Source: Pseudomonas wenzhouensis | GTDB taxonomy: Bacteria > Pseudomonadota > Gammaproteobacteria > Pseudomonadales > Pseudomonadaceae | Assembly: GCF_021029445.1 (NCBI RefSeq) | Contig: NZ_CP072610.1 | Coordinates: 3,286,001-3,350,000 of the forward strand | Direction of reading: 5' to 3' | DNA length: 64,000 nt | Shown here: positions 1 through 8,150 of the stretch, in pieces | Position numbering within the stretch: the first letter of the stretch is position 1 | Layout: every line of letters begins with the position of its first letter | Translations under genes and position numbers: made by a program | Notes under the pieces: generated by a model | The model's input: the letters and a program-made list of their open reading frames with translations, nothing else | What the model was told of the DNA's origin: nothing | Database searches by the model: none

Positions 1-18
1 TGCTGATAATCGCCACAA

Positions 19-38
19 GTCATACGACAACGTATGAC
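19..38. promoter_or_regulatory. Palindromic operator candidate upstream of udh
   Basis: Perfect inverted repeat with arms GTCATACG and CGTATGAC around a 4-base ACAA spacer, 38 bases before the udh start codon. GntR/FadR-type regulators bind short palindromes like this, and such a regulator is encoded at 5827-6582. The link between this site and that regulator is inference. Confidence 0.55.
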
Positions 39-76
39 AACCCAATAACAACAAGTAATACGAGTCCAGGCCCGCC

Positions 77-904
77 ATGACCACGACCTCCAGTGAACTG
101 CGCCCCTTCAATCGCCTGCTGCTGACCGGCGCTGCCGGCGGCCTGGGCAAGGTACTGCGCCAGCGCATGCGCCCCTACGCGAACATCCTGCGCCTGTCCG
201 ACATCGGCGAGATGGCCCCTGCCGCCAGCCCCCATGAAGAAGTGGTGCGCTGCGACCTGGCCGACAAAGCGGCTGTGCATCAACTGGTCGATGGCGTCGA
301 TGCCATCCTGCACTTTGGCGGCGTCTCGGTCGAGCGTCCCTTCGAGGAAATTCTCGGCGCCAACATCTGCGGCGTGTTCCATGTCTACGAAGCGGCCCGT
401 CGCCATGGCGTGAAACGCGTGGTGTTCGCCAGCTCCAACCATGTCATCGGCTTCTACAAGCAGGACGAGCATCTCGACGCCAACTGCCAGCGCCGTCCGG
501 ATGGCTACTACGGCCTGTCCAAGTCCTACGGCGAAGACATGGCCAGCTTCTACTTCGACCGCTACGGCATCGAAACCGTCAGCATCCGCATCGGCTCCTC
601 GTTCCCCGAGCCGGCCAACCGCCGCATGATGAGCACCTGGCTGAGCTACGACGACCTCACCCACCTGCTCGAACGCTGCCTGTACGCCCCGAACGTCGGC
701 CACACCGTGGTCTACGGCATGTCGGCCAACCGTGACGTGTGGTGGGACAACAGCCAGGCCGCGCACCTGGGCTTCACGCCCAAGGACAGCTCGGAAGTGT
801 TTCGCGACAAGGTCGAAGCGCAGCCGATGCCGGCCGCCGACGACCCCGCGCGCATCTACCAGGGCGGCGCCTTCGTGGCCGCCGGCCCGTTCGGCGACGA
901 CTGA
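77..904 (+). CDS. udh: Uronate dehydrogenase (NAD-dependent)
   Basis: A 275-residue short-chain dehydrogenase/epimerase-type protein that oxidises D-galacturonate or D-glucuronate to the aldaro-lactone with NAD+, the first step of the oxidative uronate pathway. The Rossmann glycine motif lies at residues 18-24 (GxxGxxG) and the catalytic YxxxK at Tyr145/Lys149, with a Ser-Ser pair at 119-120 supplying the likely catalytic serine. The length equals that remembered for characterised Pseudomonas uronate dehydrogenases. It is the first gene of a + strand run with a lactonase and a TRAP transporter, which fits uptake and oxidation of uronic acids. The start has an AGG element about 8 bases upstream. 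A generic NAD-dependent epimerase is the alternative, but the neighbourhood argues against it. Confidence 0.85.
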   Translation: MTTTSSELRPFNRLLLTGAAGGLGKVLRQRMRPYANILRLSDIGEMAPAASPHEEVVRCDLADKAAVHQLVDGVDAILHFGGVSVERPFEEILGANICGVFHVYEAARRHGVKRVVFASSNHVIGFYKQDEHLDANCQRRPDGYYGLSKSYGEDMASFYFDRYGIETVSIRIGSSFPEPANRRMMSTWLSYDDLTHLLERCLYAPNVGHTVVYGMSANRDVWWDNSQAAHLGFTPKDSSEVFRDKVEAQPMPAADDPARIYQGGAFVAAGPFGDD

Positions 905-912
905 TACGCTCG

Positions 913-923
913 CCCCCCCCCCC
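913..923 (+). repeat. C11 homopolymer between udh and the lactonase gene
   Basis: Eleven consecutive C residues in the 47-base space between the udh stop and the next start. A tract this long is unusual in this window and could vary in length by slippage. It lies outside any reading frame, so any effect would be on transcript structure or translation of the next gene. Confidence 0.7.
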
Positions 924-951
924 GCCATAACAACAACTAGAGCGCCCTGCC

Positions 952-1827
952 ATGACAGCCGAACTGATTGTCGATGCGCGCAACGCCACGGGTGAAAGCC
1001 CGGTTTGGAGCACAGCCGAACAGGCCCTGTACTGGGTCGATATACCTGCCGGACGCCTGCACCGCTGGTCTGCAGCCACTGGCCAGACGCAAAGCTGGCA
1101 GGCCGAGGAGATGCTTGCCTGCATCGCCCTGCACCCTGCCGGTGGCTGGCTCGCCGGCATGCAGAGCGGCCTCTTCCATCTGCGCCCACAAGCCGATGGC
1201 AGCGTCCAGAGCGAGCGCCTGGCGCAGGTCGAACATGCCCAAGCAGAGATGCGTTTCAACGATGGTCGCTGTGATCGCCAGGGCCGCTTCTGGGCCGGCA
1301 CCATGCTGCTGGACATGGCCCAGGGCGCGCGCGTCGGTGCGCTGTATCGCTACGACGGCCAGTTGCAGCAGGTGCTCGACGACTTCATCGTGCCCAACGG
1401 CCTGGCCTTCAGCCCCGATGGCCGCACCCTGTACCTCTCCGATTCGCACCCAAGCGTGCAGAACGTCTGGGCCTTCGACTACGACACCGACAGCGGCACG
1501 CCGCACAACCGGCGCCTGTTCATCGACATGCAGCAGTATCCGGGTCGCCCGGATGGCGCGGCCATGGACGTCGACGGCTGCTACTGGATCTGCGGTAACG
1601 ACGCTGGCCTGATCCATCGCTTCACCCCGGATGGCCGCCTCGACCGTTCGCTGGCGGTTCCCGTGAAGAAACCCGCCATGTGCGCCTTCGGCGGGGCCAA
1701 TCTGGACACCCTGTTCGTCACCTCGATCCGCCCTGGCGGCGATCTCTCCGACCAGCCACTGGCCGGCGGTGTGTTCGCCCTGCAGGCCGGCGTGTGCGGT
1801 ATCGAGGAGCCTGCCTTCCACCCCTGA
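952..1827 (+). CDS. SMP-30/gluconolactonase-family lactonase (probable aldaro-lactonase)
   Basis: A 291-residue six-bladed beta-propeller of the SMP-30/gluconolactonase/LRE family, which hydrolyses sugar lactones using one divalent metal. Visible family positions are Glu15 (in ESPVW) and Asn149 (in VPNGLAF) as metal ligands, Arg101 and Asn103 (RFNDG) as substrate contacts, and a PDG motif near residue 200 for the third ligand. Immediately downstream of udh, it most likely opens the galactaro- or glucaro-lactone made by that enzyme; homologues in this role have been called UxuL. No signal peptide is seen, so it should be cytoplasmic. Substrate preference cannot be read from sequence. Confidence 0.83.
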   Translation: MTAELIVDARNATGESPVWSTAEQALYWVDIPAGRLHRWSAATGQTQSWQAEEMLACIALHPAGGWLAGMQSGLFHLRPQADGSVQSERLAQVEHAQAEMRFNDGRCDRQGRFWAGTMLLDMAQGARVGALYRYDGQLQQVLDDFIVPNGLAFSPDGRTLYLSDSHPSVQNVWAFDYDTDSGTPHNRRLFIDMQQYPGRPDGAAMDVDGCYWICGNDAGLIHRFTPDGRLDRSLAVPVKKPAMCAFGGANLDTLFVTSIRPGGDLSDQPLAGGVFALQAGVCGIEEPAFHP

Positions 1828-1902
1828 CCCGCTTCACCCCGGGCCGTTCGCGGCACCGGCTACACCGCTGCTTACCCACAACAACAAGACGGAGCTTTCC
1901 GC

Positions 1903-2877
1903 ATGAACCTCAAACGCAAGTTGCTTCTCGCCACACTTCCCCTAGCGCTCGGTTTGTCCTCCCTGGTACAGGCCGAGACGACCCTGAAGATTGCCGAAAT
2001 CCATCCGGCTGGCTACCCGACCGTAGTGGCCATGGAGAGCCTCGGCAAGAAGCTGGAAGCGGCCACCGACGGTGAAATCAAATACCGCATGTTCGCCGGC
2101 GGTGTGCTGGGTTCCGAGAAAGAAGTGATCGAGCAGACGCAGATCGGCGCCGTGCAGCTGACCCGCGTCAGCCTCGGTTCGGTAGGTCCGGTGGTACCGG
2201 CCACCAACGTCTTCAACATGCCGTTCGTGTTCCGCGATATCGAGCACATGCGCCAGGTGGTCGACGGCGAGATCGGTCAGGAAATTCTCGACGCCATCAC
2301 CAATTCCGACTTCAACATGGTCGGCCTGGCGTGGATGGAAGCCGGCAGCCGCAGCCTCTACACCAAGAAGCCGGTACGCAAGCTGGAAGACCTCAAGGGT
2401 ATGAAGATCCGCGTGATCGGCAACCCGCTGTTCATCGACACCCTCAACGCCATGGGCGCCAACGGCATCGCCATGGACACCGGTGAAATCTTCAGCGCCC
2501 TGCAGAGCGGCGTGATCGACGGCGCCGAGAACAACTCGCCGACCCTGCTCGAGCACAACCACTTCCGCGCGGCCAAGTACTACACCCAGACCCATCACCT
2601 GATCCTCCCCGAGCCGCTGCTGATGTCCAAGACCACCTGGAACAAGCTGACGCCGGAACAACAGGCGCTGGTCAAGAAACTGGCCAAGGAAGCGCAACTG
2701 GAAGAGCGCAAGCTGTGGGTCGCCAAGGAAAAGGCCAGCGACGAGAAGCTCAAGGCTGAAGGCGTCGAGTTCATCGAAGTCGACACCAAGCCCTTCTACG
2801 ACGCCACCGCCCCGGTTCGTGAGAAGTACGGCGCGCAGTTCGCCGACCTGATCAAGCGCATCGAAGCCGTCCAGTAA
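1903..2877 (+). CDS. dctP: TRAP transporter substrate-binding protein (DctP family)
   Basis: A 324-residue periplasmic solute-binding protein with a clear Sec signal peptide (residues 1-24, cleavage after VQA). The mature part has the DctP architecture, including the conserved arginine region around LKGMKIRV (near residues 165-170) that binds the substrate carboxylate. It would capture a sugar acid, most likely galacturonate or glucuronate given the udh/lactonase neighbours, and hand it to the DctQM permease encoded next. A GGAG Shine-Dalgarno precedes the start. Specificity is inferred from context only; several TRAP proteins of this clade bind uronates. Confidence 0.88.
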   Translation: MNLKRKLLLATLPLALGLSSLVQAETTLKIAEIHPAGYPTVVAMESLGKKLEAATDGEIKYRMFAGGVLGSEKEVIEQTQIGAVQLTRVSLGSVGPVVPATNVFNMPFVFRDIEHMRQVVDGEIGQEILDAITNSDFNMVGLAWMEAGSRSLYTKKPVRKLEDLKGMKIRVIGNPLFIDTLNAMGANGIAMDTGEIFSALQSGVIDGAENNSPTLLEHNHFRAAKYYTQTHHLILPEPLLMSKTTWNKLTPEQQALVKKLAKEAQLEERKLWVAKEKASDEKLKAEGVEFIEVDTKPFYDATAPVREKYGAQFADLIKRIEAVQ

Positions 2878-2890
2878 TCCACGCGCAAGC

Positions 2891-2921
2891 GCGCGGCGCA
2901 GGCCAACCGCCTGCGCCGCGC
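2891..2921 (+). other. Strong intercistronic hairpin between the binding protein and the permease
   Basis: Perfect 13-bp GC-rich stem (left arm 2891-2903, right arm 2909-2921) with a 5-base loop and no T-tract, in the 59-base space between dctP and dctQ. Hairpins at this place in transporter operons commonly protect the upstream message from 3' decay, giving more binding protein than permease. The structure is seen; the role is inference. Confidence 0.75.
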
Positions 2922-2936
2922 AACCGGTGAAGTCTC

Positions 2937-3464
2937 ATGAAAAACCTGGTTCTAGGCGTCAACGACGCCATCTACCGTGCCTGCATCGCAACCGCCAGCC
3001 TGGCGATCGTGATCATGGCCACGATCATCCCCTGGGGCGTCTTCAGCCGTTACGTGCTGGGTCAAGGACTGGGCTGGCCCGAGCCTATTTCAGTGCTATT
3101 GATGGTGCTGTTCACCTTCGTCGGTGCCGCTGCCGGCTACCGTGCTGGTGCCCACATGGCCGTGACCTCACTGACCGATCGCCTGCCACGAACCCTGGCA
3201 CCGTTGATCACGCTATTCGTACGCCTGGTCATGGGCGGCATCGCGCTGTTCATGCTGATCTGGGGCTACAAGTTGTGTGCAGCGACCTGGAACCAATACC
3301 TCAGCACCCTGCCCTCGGTACGTGTCGGCATCAGCTACATGCCAATCCCGGTGGGCGGTTTCATCACCCTCCTGTTCGTCATCGAACAACTGCTTTACGG
3401 CGATCAACACAAGCGCCGTGCCGTCGACTTCGAACACACTGAAGATTGCAAGGAGGTCGCGTAA
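2937..3464 (+). CDS. dctQ: TRAP transporter small permease (DctQ family)
   Basis: A 175-residue inner-membrane protein with four hydrophobic segments, the expected fold and length for the small DctQ subunit. It pairs with the large permease encoded immediately after it to form the membrane part of a sodium-driven tripartite uptake system. The start is preceded by GGTGAAG. Its stop codon directly abuts the ATG of the large permease, so the two are likely translated in a coupled way. Confidence 0.88.
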   Translation: MKNLVLGVNDAIYRACIATASLAIVIMATIIPWGVFSRYVLGQGLGWPEPISVLLMVLFTFVGAAAGYRAGAHMAVTSLTDRLPRTLAPLITLFVRLVMGGIALFMLIWGYKLCAATWNQYLSTLPSVRVGISYMPIPVGGFITLLFVIEQLLYGDQHKRRAVDFEHTEDCKEVA

Positions 3465-4745
3465 ATGGATGCCGCCATTCTCCTGGGCAGTTTCATCGTC
3501 CTGATCCTGCTGCGCGTTCCGGTTGCTTATTCACTCGGTGTTTCCGCGCTGCTCGGCGCCTGGTACATCGACATCCCGCTGCATGCCGTGATGATTCAGA
3601 TTGCCGGCGGCGTGAACAAATTCTCCCTGCTGGCCATTCCGTTCTTCGTACTGGCCGGCGCGATCATGGCCGAAGGCGGCATGGCGCGGCGCCTGGTGGC
3701 GTTCGCCGGGGTACTGGTGGGCTTCGTCCGTGGCGGTCTGTCACTGGTCAATATCACTGCCTCGACGTTCTTCGGCGCTATCTCCGGTTCCTCCCTGGCC
3801 GACACCGCCTCGGTCGGCTCGGTGCTGATCCCGGAAATGGAGAAGAAAGGCTACCCGCGTGAATTCGCCACCGCCGTCACCGTCTCCGGCTCGGTACAGG
3901 CGCTGCTCACCCCGCCCAGCCACAACTCGGTGATCTACTCACTGGCCGCTGGTGGCACGGTGTCCATCGCTGCGCTCTTCGTCGCCGGTATCGGCCCGGG
4001 CCTATTGATGAGCGCAACCCTGGCTACCCTGTGCCTGTGGTTCGCCAAGAAACGCAACTACCCGAAGGGCGAAGTGATTCCGCTGCGCCAGGCGATCAAG
4101 ATCTGCGTAGAGGCGCTGTGGGGCCTGATGACCATGTTCATCATCCTCGGCGGCATTCTCAGCGGCGTATTCACCGCCACCGAATCAGCTGCCGTCGCGG
4201 TGATCTGGGCCTTCTTCGTGACCATGTTCATCTACCGCGACTACAAGTGGCGTGAACTGCCGAAGATGCTGCACCGCACCGTACGCACGCTGTCGATCGT
4301 GATGATCCTGATCGCCTTCGCGGCGAGCTTCGGCTACATCATGACCTTGATGCAGATCCCGTCGAAGATCACCACCGCGTTCCTGACCTTCTCGGACAAC
4401 CGCTACGTGATCCTGATGTGCGTCAACTTCATGCTGCTGGTGCTGGGCACGCTGATGGACATGGCGCCGCTGATCCTGATCCTCACCCCGATCCTGCTGC
4501 CGGTGGTCACCTCTTTCGGTGTAGACCCGGTACACTTCGGCATGATCATGCTGGTCAACCTGGGTATCGGCCTGATCACTCCACCAGTGGGTGCAGTGCT
4601 CTTCGTCGGCGCCGCAATCGGCAAGGTCACCATCGAAAATACCGTGAAGGCCCTGCTGCCGTTCTACCTCGCGCTGTTCGCCGTGCTGATGGCCGTTACC
4701 TACATCCCCGCTATCTCGCTGTGGCTGCCGAGCGTGGTGCTCTGA
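3465..4745 (+). CDS. dctM: TRAP transporter large permease (DctM family)
   Basis: A 426-residue, highly hydrophobic protein of the DctM/SiaM family with about 11-12 membrane segments, the normal size for the family. It forms the sodium/substrate path of the tripartite transporter with the DctQ and DctP proteins encoded just upstream. A strong GGAGG Shine-Dalgarno lies inside the end of dctQ and the ATG begins at the base after the dctQ stop. A rho-independent terminator follows, closing the udh-lactonase-dctPQM unit. Confidence 0.9.
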   Translation: MDAAILLGSFIVLILLRVPVAYSLGVSALLGAWYIDIPLHAVMIQIAGGVNKFSLLAIPFFVLAGAIMAEGGMARRLVAFAGVLVGFVRGGLSLVNITASTFFGAISGSSLADTASVGSVLIPEMEKKGYPREFATAVTVSGSVQALLTPPSHNSVIYSLAAGGTVSIAALFVAGIGPGLLMSATLATLCLWFAKKRNYPKGEVIPLRQAIKICVEALWGLMTMFIILGGILSGVFTATESAAVAVIWAFFVTMFIYRDYKWRELPKMLHRTVRTLSIVMILIAFAASFGYIMTLMQIPSKITTAFLTFSDNRYVILMCVNFMLLVLGTLMDMAPLILILTPILLPVVTSFGVDPVHFGMIMLVNLGIGLITPPVGAVLFVGAAIGKVTIENTVKALLPFYLALFAVLMAVTYIPAISLWLPSVVL

Positions 4746-4770
4746 CAGCCAACCCGGGGCATTGCACGAG

Positions 4771-4800
4771 ACGCCGCCCAATCGGGCGGCGTTTTGCTTT
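4771..4800 (+). terminator. Rho-independent terminator after dctM
   Basis: Nine-base-pair perfect stem (ACGCCGCCC with GGGCGGCGT), AATC loop, then TTTTGCTTT, 25 bases after the dctM stop. Confidence 0.88.
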
Positions 4801-4840
4801 AGGGCCTGCTTGCAGGCCATGACTAGACAGGATTGACGTC

Positions 4841-5746
4841 ATGCCAGGTTCCACCCCATTTCCCCGTCACATCGCCGTTCTGATCCTCGCGTCGCTGGCC
4901 TGCTCGTTTGCCGGCAACCATATCGCCGCGCGGATCGCCTTCGACCACGACACAGGCCTGCTCCTGGCGATGCTCGCGCGCGCCGGCGTGACCCTGCTGG
5001 TACTGGTCGCGCTGGTGCTGTGGCGACGAGAGTCGTTGAAACTGGGGCGGGCCACCTGGGGCTGGCAGATCCTGCTGGGCCTGCTGATCGCCATCCAGAG
5101 CTTCTGCATCTACTCGGCCGTGGCGCGCATTCCGGTGGCACTGGCGCTGCTGGTGGTGAACCTGTCGCCGATTCTTCTGGCCTTGCTCACCTGGGCGCTT
5201 GGCGGCCCGGCACCGACGCGCCAGGCGCTGGGGATCATGGGCGTTATCCTGTTCGGCTTGGTACTGGTGCTCGACGTGCCCGGACGCCTGAGCAGCAGCG
5301 CCGCGCCGGATGGCGAATGGATCGCCGGCATTCTGTTCAGCCTGACCGCTGCCGGGGTGTTTGCCGTCGCCCTGTGGATCACCGAGCACCGCCTCTCCAG
5401 CCTGGCCGGCTCGGTACGCAGCATGCTGACCCTGGCGGTGGTGTTCAGCGCCTCCACCCTGCTCGGCGCCAGCGGCCTGATTCCGGGCGGCTTGAGCCTG
5501 CCCAGTGCAAGCGTCGGCTGGATCGCGCTGGGTTGTCTGGTGCTGCTCTATGGTGCCGCCTTCTCCGCCCTGTTCATTTGCATGCCACGCCTGAACATCG
5601 CGCGTAATGCACCGGTCATGAACATGGAGCCGGTGGCCGGCATGGTCCTCGGCTGGCTGATCCTGGGTCAGGTGCTGGGGGCACTGCAGGTGGTCGGCGG
5701 CCTAGTCGTGGTCGGCGGCATCATCGCCCTAGCCTATCGCCGCTAA
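4841..5746 (+). CDS. EamA/DMT-superfamily transporter
   Basis: A 301-residue inner-membrane protein with ten predicted hydrophobic segments arranged as two EamA halves, the normal drug/metabolite transporter layout (RhaT/YdcZ/RarD-like). Substrate unknown; relatives export amino acids or metabolites. It sits after a terminator, so it is probably transcribed separately from the TRAP operon, though it may belong to the same sugar-acid locus because the GntR regulator faces it. An AGGA element lies upstream of the ATG. Confidence 0.8.
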   Translation: MPGSTPFPRHIAVLILASLACSFAGNHIAARIAFDHDTGLLLAMLARAGVTLLVLVALVLWRRESLKLGRATWGWQILLGLLIAIQSFCIYSAVARIPVALALLVVNLSPILLALLTWALGGPAPTRQALGIMGVILFGLVLVLDVPGRLSSSAAPDGEWIAGILFSLTAAGVFAVALWITEHRLSSLAGSVRSMLTLAVVFSASTLLGASGLIPGGLSLPSASVGWIALGCLVLLYGAAFSALFICMPRLNIARNAPVMNMEPVAGMVLGWLILGQVLGALQVVGGLVVVGGIIALAYRR

Positions 5747-5785
5747 AAAGCGTCATGTGCGCTGATTCCTGCCTGGCACTGAAGC

Positions 5786-5814
5786 GCACGCGGCGGCACA
5801 AGGCCGCCGCGTGC
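5786..5814. terminator. GC-rich hairpin between convergent genes
   Basis: Perfect 12-bp stem (5786-5797 with 5803-5814) and a 5-base loop between the convergent EamA and gntR genes. It is nested in an outer CTGAAGC/GCTTCAG pair (5779-5785 and 5824-5830). There is no T-tract, so it may be a barrier or RNA-end structure rather than a classical terminator. Confidence 0.55.
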
Positions 5815-5826
5815 ATTCGGCAGGCT

Positions 5827-6582
5827 TCAGCCGTGCAGCGCTTCAGCCTCGGCTGCTTCGTGTGCCTGACGCAAGCGCTCGCGGCTGTTGGTCAGGTGCA
5901 GACGCATGGCCGCACGCGCCGCTTCGGCATCCTGACGCGCAATGGCCTCGAAGATCTGCTCGTGCTCACGTTCCAGGCGCGCCATGTAATGGCTCTGGTC
6001 ATCACGCGCCAGGCTGGCGGAATTGACCCGGGTCCGCGGGATGATGCTGGTGCCCAGATGGCTGAGAATATCGGTGAAGTAGCGGTTACCGGTGGCCTCA
6101 GCGATGCGCAGGTGAAACTGGAAGTCCGAGGACACTGCATCACTGGCATGCGCGGCACTTTCGTTGATGGCATCCAGTGCCTCACGGATGGCCTTGAGCT
6201 GTACATCGGTACGACGCGCCGCCGCCATGCCCGCAGACTCGACCTCGAGGCTGATACGCAGCTCGAGAATGGCCAGCACGTCGCGCAGGGTGACGATGGT
6301 CGCCGGGTCGATGCGAAAACCACTGGCACTGGGCGTGTCCAGCACGAAGGTGCCAATGCCGTGACGCGTTTCCACCAGACCAGCTGCCTGCAAACGCGAC
6401 AAGGCCTCGCGTACCACCGTACGGCTGACGCCCTGTTCCTCCATGATCGCCGATTCGGTCGGCAGCTTCTCCCCGCGCTTGATCAGTCCATCACGAATGC
6501 GCTGCGACAGCTCGGCCACCAATTCCTGAGCCAGGCTGCGGTGTTTGCGACGAGCACGAGGTTGAGCGTTTTGCGTATCCAT
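5827..6582 (-). CDS. GntR-family transcriptional regulator, FadR subfamily (FCD domain)
   Basis: A 251-residue repressor-type protein. The winged helix-turn-helix is at about residues 14-80 (LPTESAIMEEQGVSRTVVREAL is the recognition region), followed by an all-helical FCD ligand-binding domain (about 90-235) with the Asp/His metal-ligand pattern typical of sugar-acid sensors. It is encoded opposite to the uronate genes and divergently from the aldose epimerase gene. It is the likely controller of udh-lactonase-dctPQM, probably released from DNA by a uronate or a downstream acid. The palindrome at 19-38 is a candidate operator. Confidence 0.85.
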   Translation of the reverse strand: MDTQNAQPRARRKHRSLAQELVAELSQRIRDGLIKRGEKLPTESAIMEEQGVSRTVVREALSRLQAAGLVETRHGIGTFVLDTPSASGFRIDPATIVTLRDVLAILELRISLEVESAGMAAARRTDVQLKAIREALDAINESAAHASDAVSSDFQFHLRIAEATGNRYFTDILSHLGTSIIPRTRVNSASLARDDQSHYMARLEREHEQIFEAIARQDAEAARAAMRLHLTNSRERLRQAHEAAEAEALHG

Positions 6583-6689
6583 GGTGGACGAATTCTCGAA
6601 TTAAGACACGTGGCTTTGCCGCCATGATAGCCCAGCAGTTGTACGATGACACTATGAATTCCCGACATTTATAGCCCCAGGAGCGCCAC

Positions 6690-7565
6690 ATGCCAACGAC
6701 CCTGCTGACCCTGCGCGATAGCCTGACACAACTGACCCTCGCCCCAGAGCTGGGCGCCAGCCTGGTCAACTGGACTCGCCTGAGCGATGGCCGAGCGCTG
6801 CTGCGACACAGCGACGAGCAGGCGCTAGCCGGCGCCAATCCTAGGCGCCTGGCCTGCTATCCATTACTTCCTTGGTCCAATCGCATCGGCGGCGGCGGCT
6901 TCGATACACCTGCCGGCTGGCAGGCTCTAAGCGCCAACACCGATCATGAGCCCCTGCCGATTCATGGCAGTGCCTGGCAGCAGCCCTGGCAGGTAGTCGA
7001 CGTGACATCCGACAGCGCGAGCCTGCGCCTCGACAGCCAATCGCCGTTTCCCTACCGCGCCACGCTGCACGTTCGCCTGCACGACGGCTGCCTGCGCATG
7101 ACGTTACACGCCACCCATCTTGGCGCGCACGCCACCTGGTATGGTCTGGGCCTGCACCCCTATCTGCCACGTAACGCGCACACGCGCCTGCAGGCCAAAG
7201 CCGCCGGGGTGTGGTTATACGCTGAAGACAAACTGTCCAGTCAGTGGGTCGAGTTGCCGCCGGCATGGAACTTCGAAGAGCCGACCCTGCTGCCGCAGCA
7301 ACTCGTCGACAATGCCTTTACCCAATGGCCGGGCATGGCGCGCATCATTCAAGCGGATGCCGATTATCAACTGGTCTGCGAGGCCGAAGGCAGCGATGTA
7401 TTTCTGTTGTTCTGTCCGCAGGCGCAGAACTTCTTCTGTTTCGAGCCCGTCACTCACCCGGTCAATGCGCATCACCTGCCAACGCGCCCGGGCTTGCAGT
7501 TACTGGCTCACGGACAAAGTTGCCAACTGCACTTGCGCTTGCATTACCAGACGCTAAGAGGCTGA
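6690..7565 (+). CDS. Aldose 1-epimerase (galactose mutarotase family)
   Basis: A 291-residue beta-sandwich protein of the aldose 1-epimerase/YeaD-like superfamily, interconverting alpha and beta anomers of sugars. The family histidine is seen in GLHPYLP (about residue 154) and the catalytic glutamate region in FCFEPVTHPVNA (about residue 253). Start supported by CAGGAGC six bases upstream. It is divergent from the gntR gene and plausibly serves the same uronate/hexose pathway, because uronate dehydrogenase prefers one anomer. The sugar specificity is not readable. Confidence 0.82.
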   Translation: MPTTLLTLRDSLTQLTLAPELGASLVNWTRLSDGRALLRHSDEQALAGANPRRLACYPLLPWSNRIGGGGFDTPAGWQALSANTDHEPLPIHGSAWQQPWQVVDVTSDSASLRLDSQSPFPYRATLHVRLHDGCLRMTLHATHLGAHATWYGLGLHPYLPRNAHTRLQAKAAGVWLYAEDKLSSQWVELPPAWNFEEPTLLPQQLVDNAFTQWPGMARIIQADADYQLVCEAEGSDVFLLFCPQAQNFFCFEPVTHPVNAHHLPTRPGLQLLAHGQSCQLHLRLHYQTLRG

Positions 7566-7604
7566 TTACTGGACATTGGCAAGGCGTTGGTGATAATACG
7601 CGAT

Positions 7605-7627
7605 AGTTGCTGCATGCAACTTTTCTC
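7605..7627 (+). terminator. Weak terminator-like hairpin after the epimerase gene
   Basis: Six-bp stem AGTTGC/GCAACT with a TGCAT loop followed by TTTCTC, 40 bases after the epimerase stop. Confidence 0.4.
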
Positions 7628-7800
7628 GTAATAAAGTTACAAACAGTCAAGTAGCGAAGAACACGGAGAAGATTGCGCACGCTTTGCACGATCATCTCCT
7701 TGCCACTCAAGGCAAAGCCCCTGATCGATTCCTGACCGCTGCAGTGAAGCCTGGTGCTTCACGTGTCGTGTGGATCGCTCATAACAGACAGGTAAAACAC

Positions 7801-8025
7801 GTGACGAAAGACGAACTGCGCGCCGAACTTGAGCGCCAGGCGCAGCGTTACAAGGATGTTTACGGCGGAGAAGTCATTACCTACGCCGCTCAACCGGATC
7901 CTGACCGTAAACCCTGGCGCAAGAAACCCAGCCTGCTCGATCAGGCCTTCGAGAAGGAAATCGAGAAGATCGAGAAAGAACGCCAGGACAAGCAGGAAGC
8001 CGCTGGCGAAGCTGCAGGCCAGTAA
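7801..8025 (+). CDS. Conserved small hypothetical protein (74 aa)
   Basis: A 74-residue charged protein starting at GTG (7801), with AGGT about 9 bases upstream. The middle ([23 protein letters not shown]) is a compact motif I recall from small Pseudomonas hypothetical proteins, and the C-terminus is a Lys/Glu-rich helix. An in-frame ATG at 7684 would give 113 residues, but that extension reads like non-coding sequence and has no good ribosome site. No signal peptide or membrane segment. It converges on the HerA-like ATPase gene. Function unknown; the acid/base-rich helix suggests a protein-binding role. Confidence 0.6.
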   Translation: MTKDELRAELERQAQRYKDVYGGEVITYAAQPDPDRKPWRKKPSLLDQAFEKEIEKIEKERQDKQEAAGEAAGQ

Positions 8026-8150
8026 CAGCCTGCCGTACCGGGTTCATCTGCCCGGCCACAGTGGACGCGCTGACAATGACATTTAGCATCACACCCGCGA
8101 ACCTGACCGCACAGCACTGGATGCTCGCCTTCGCGGGGTGACGACCGTTT

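Noticed and set aside
20..1189. 389-codon open frame on the minus strand over udh
   Set aside because: It is antisense to udh and its composition and lack of a ribosome site fit a high-GC shadow frame.
1942..2697. 251-codon minus-strand frame over dctP
   Set aside because: It is a shadow of the binding-protein gene, with no start signal or recognisable domain.
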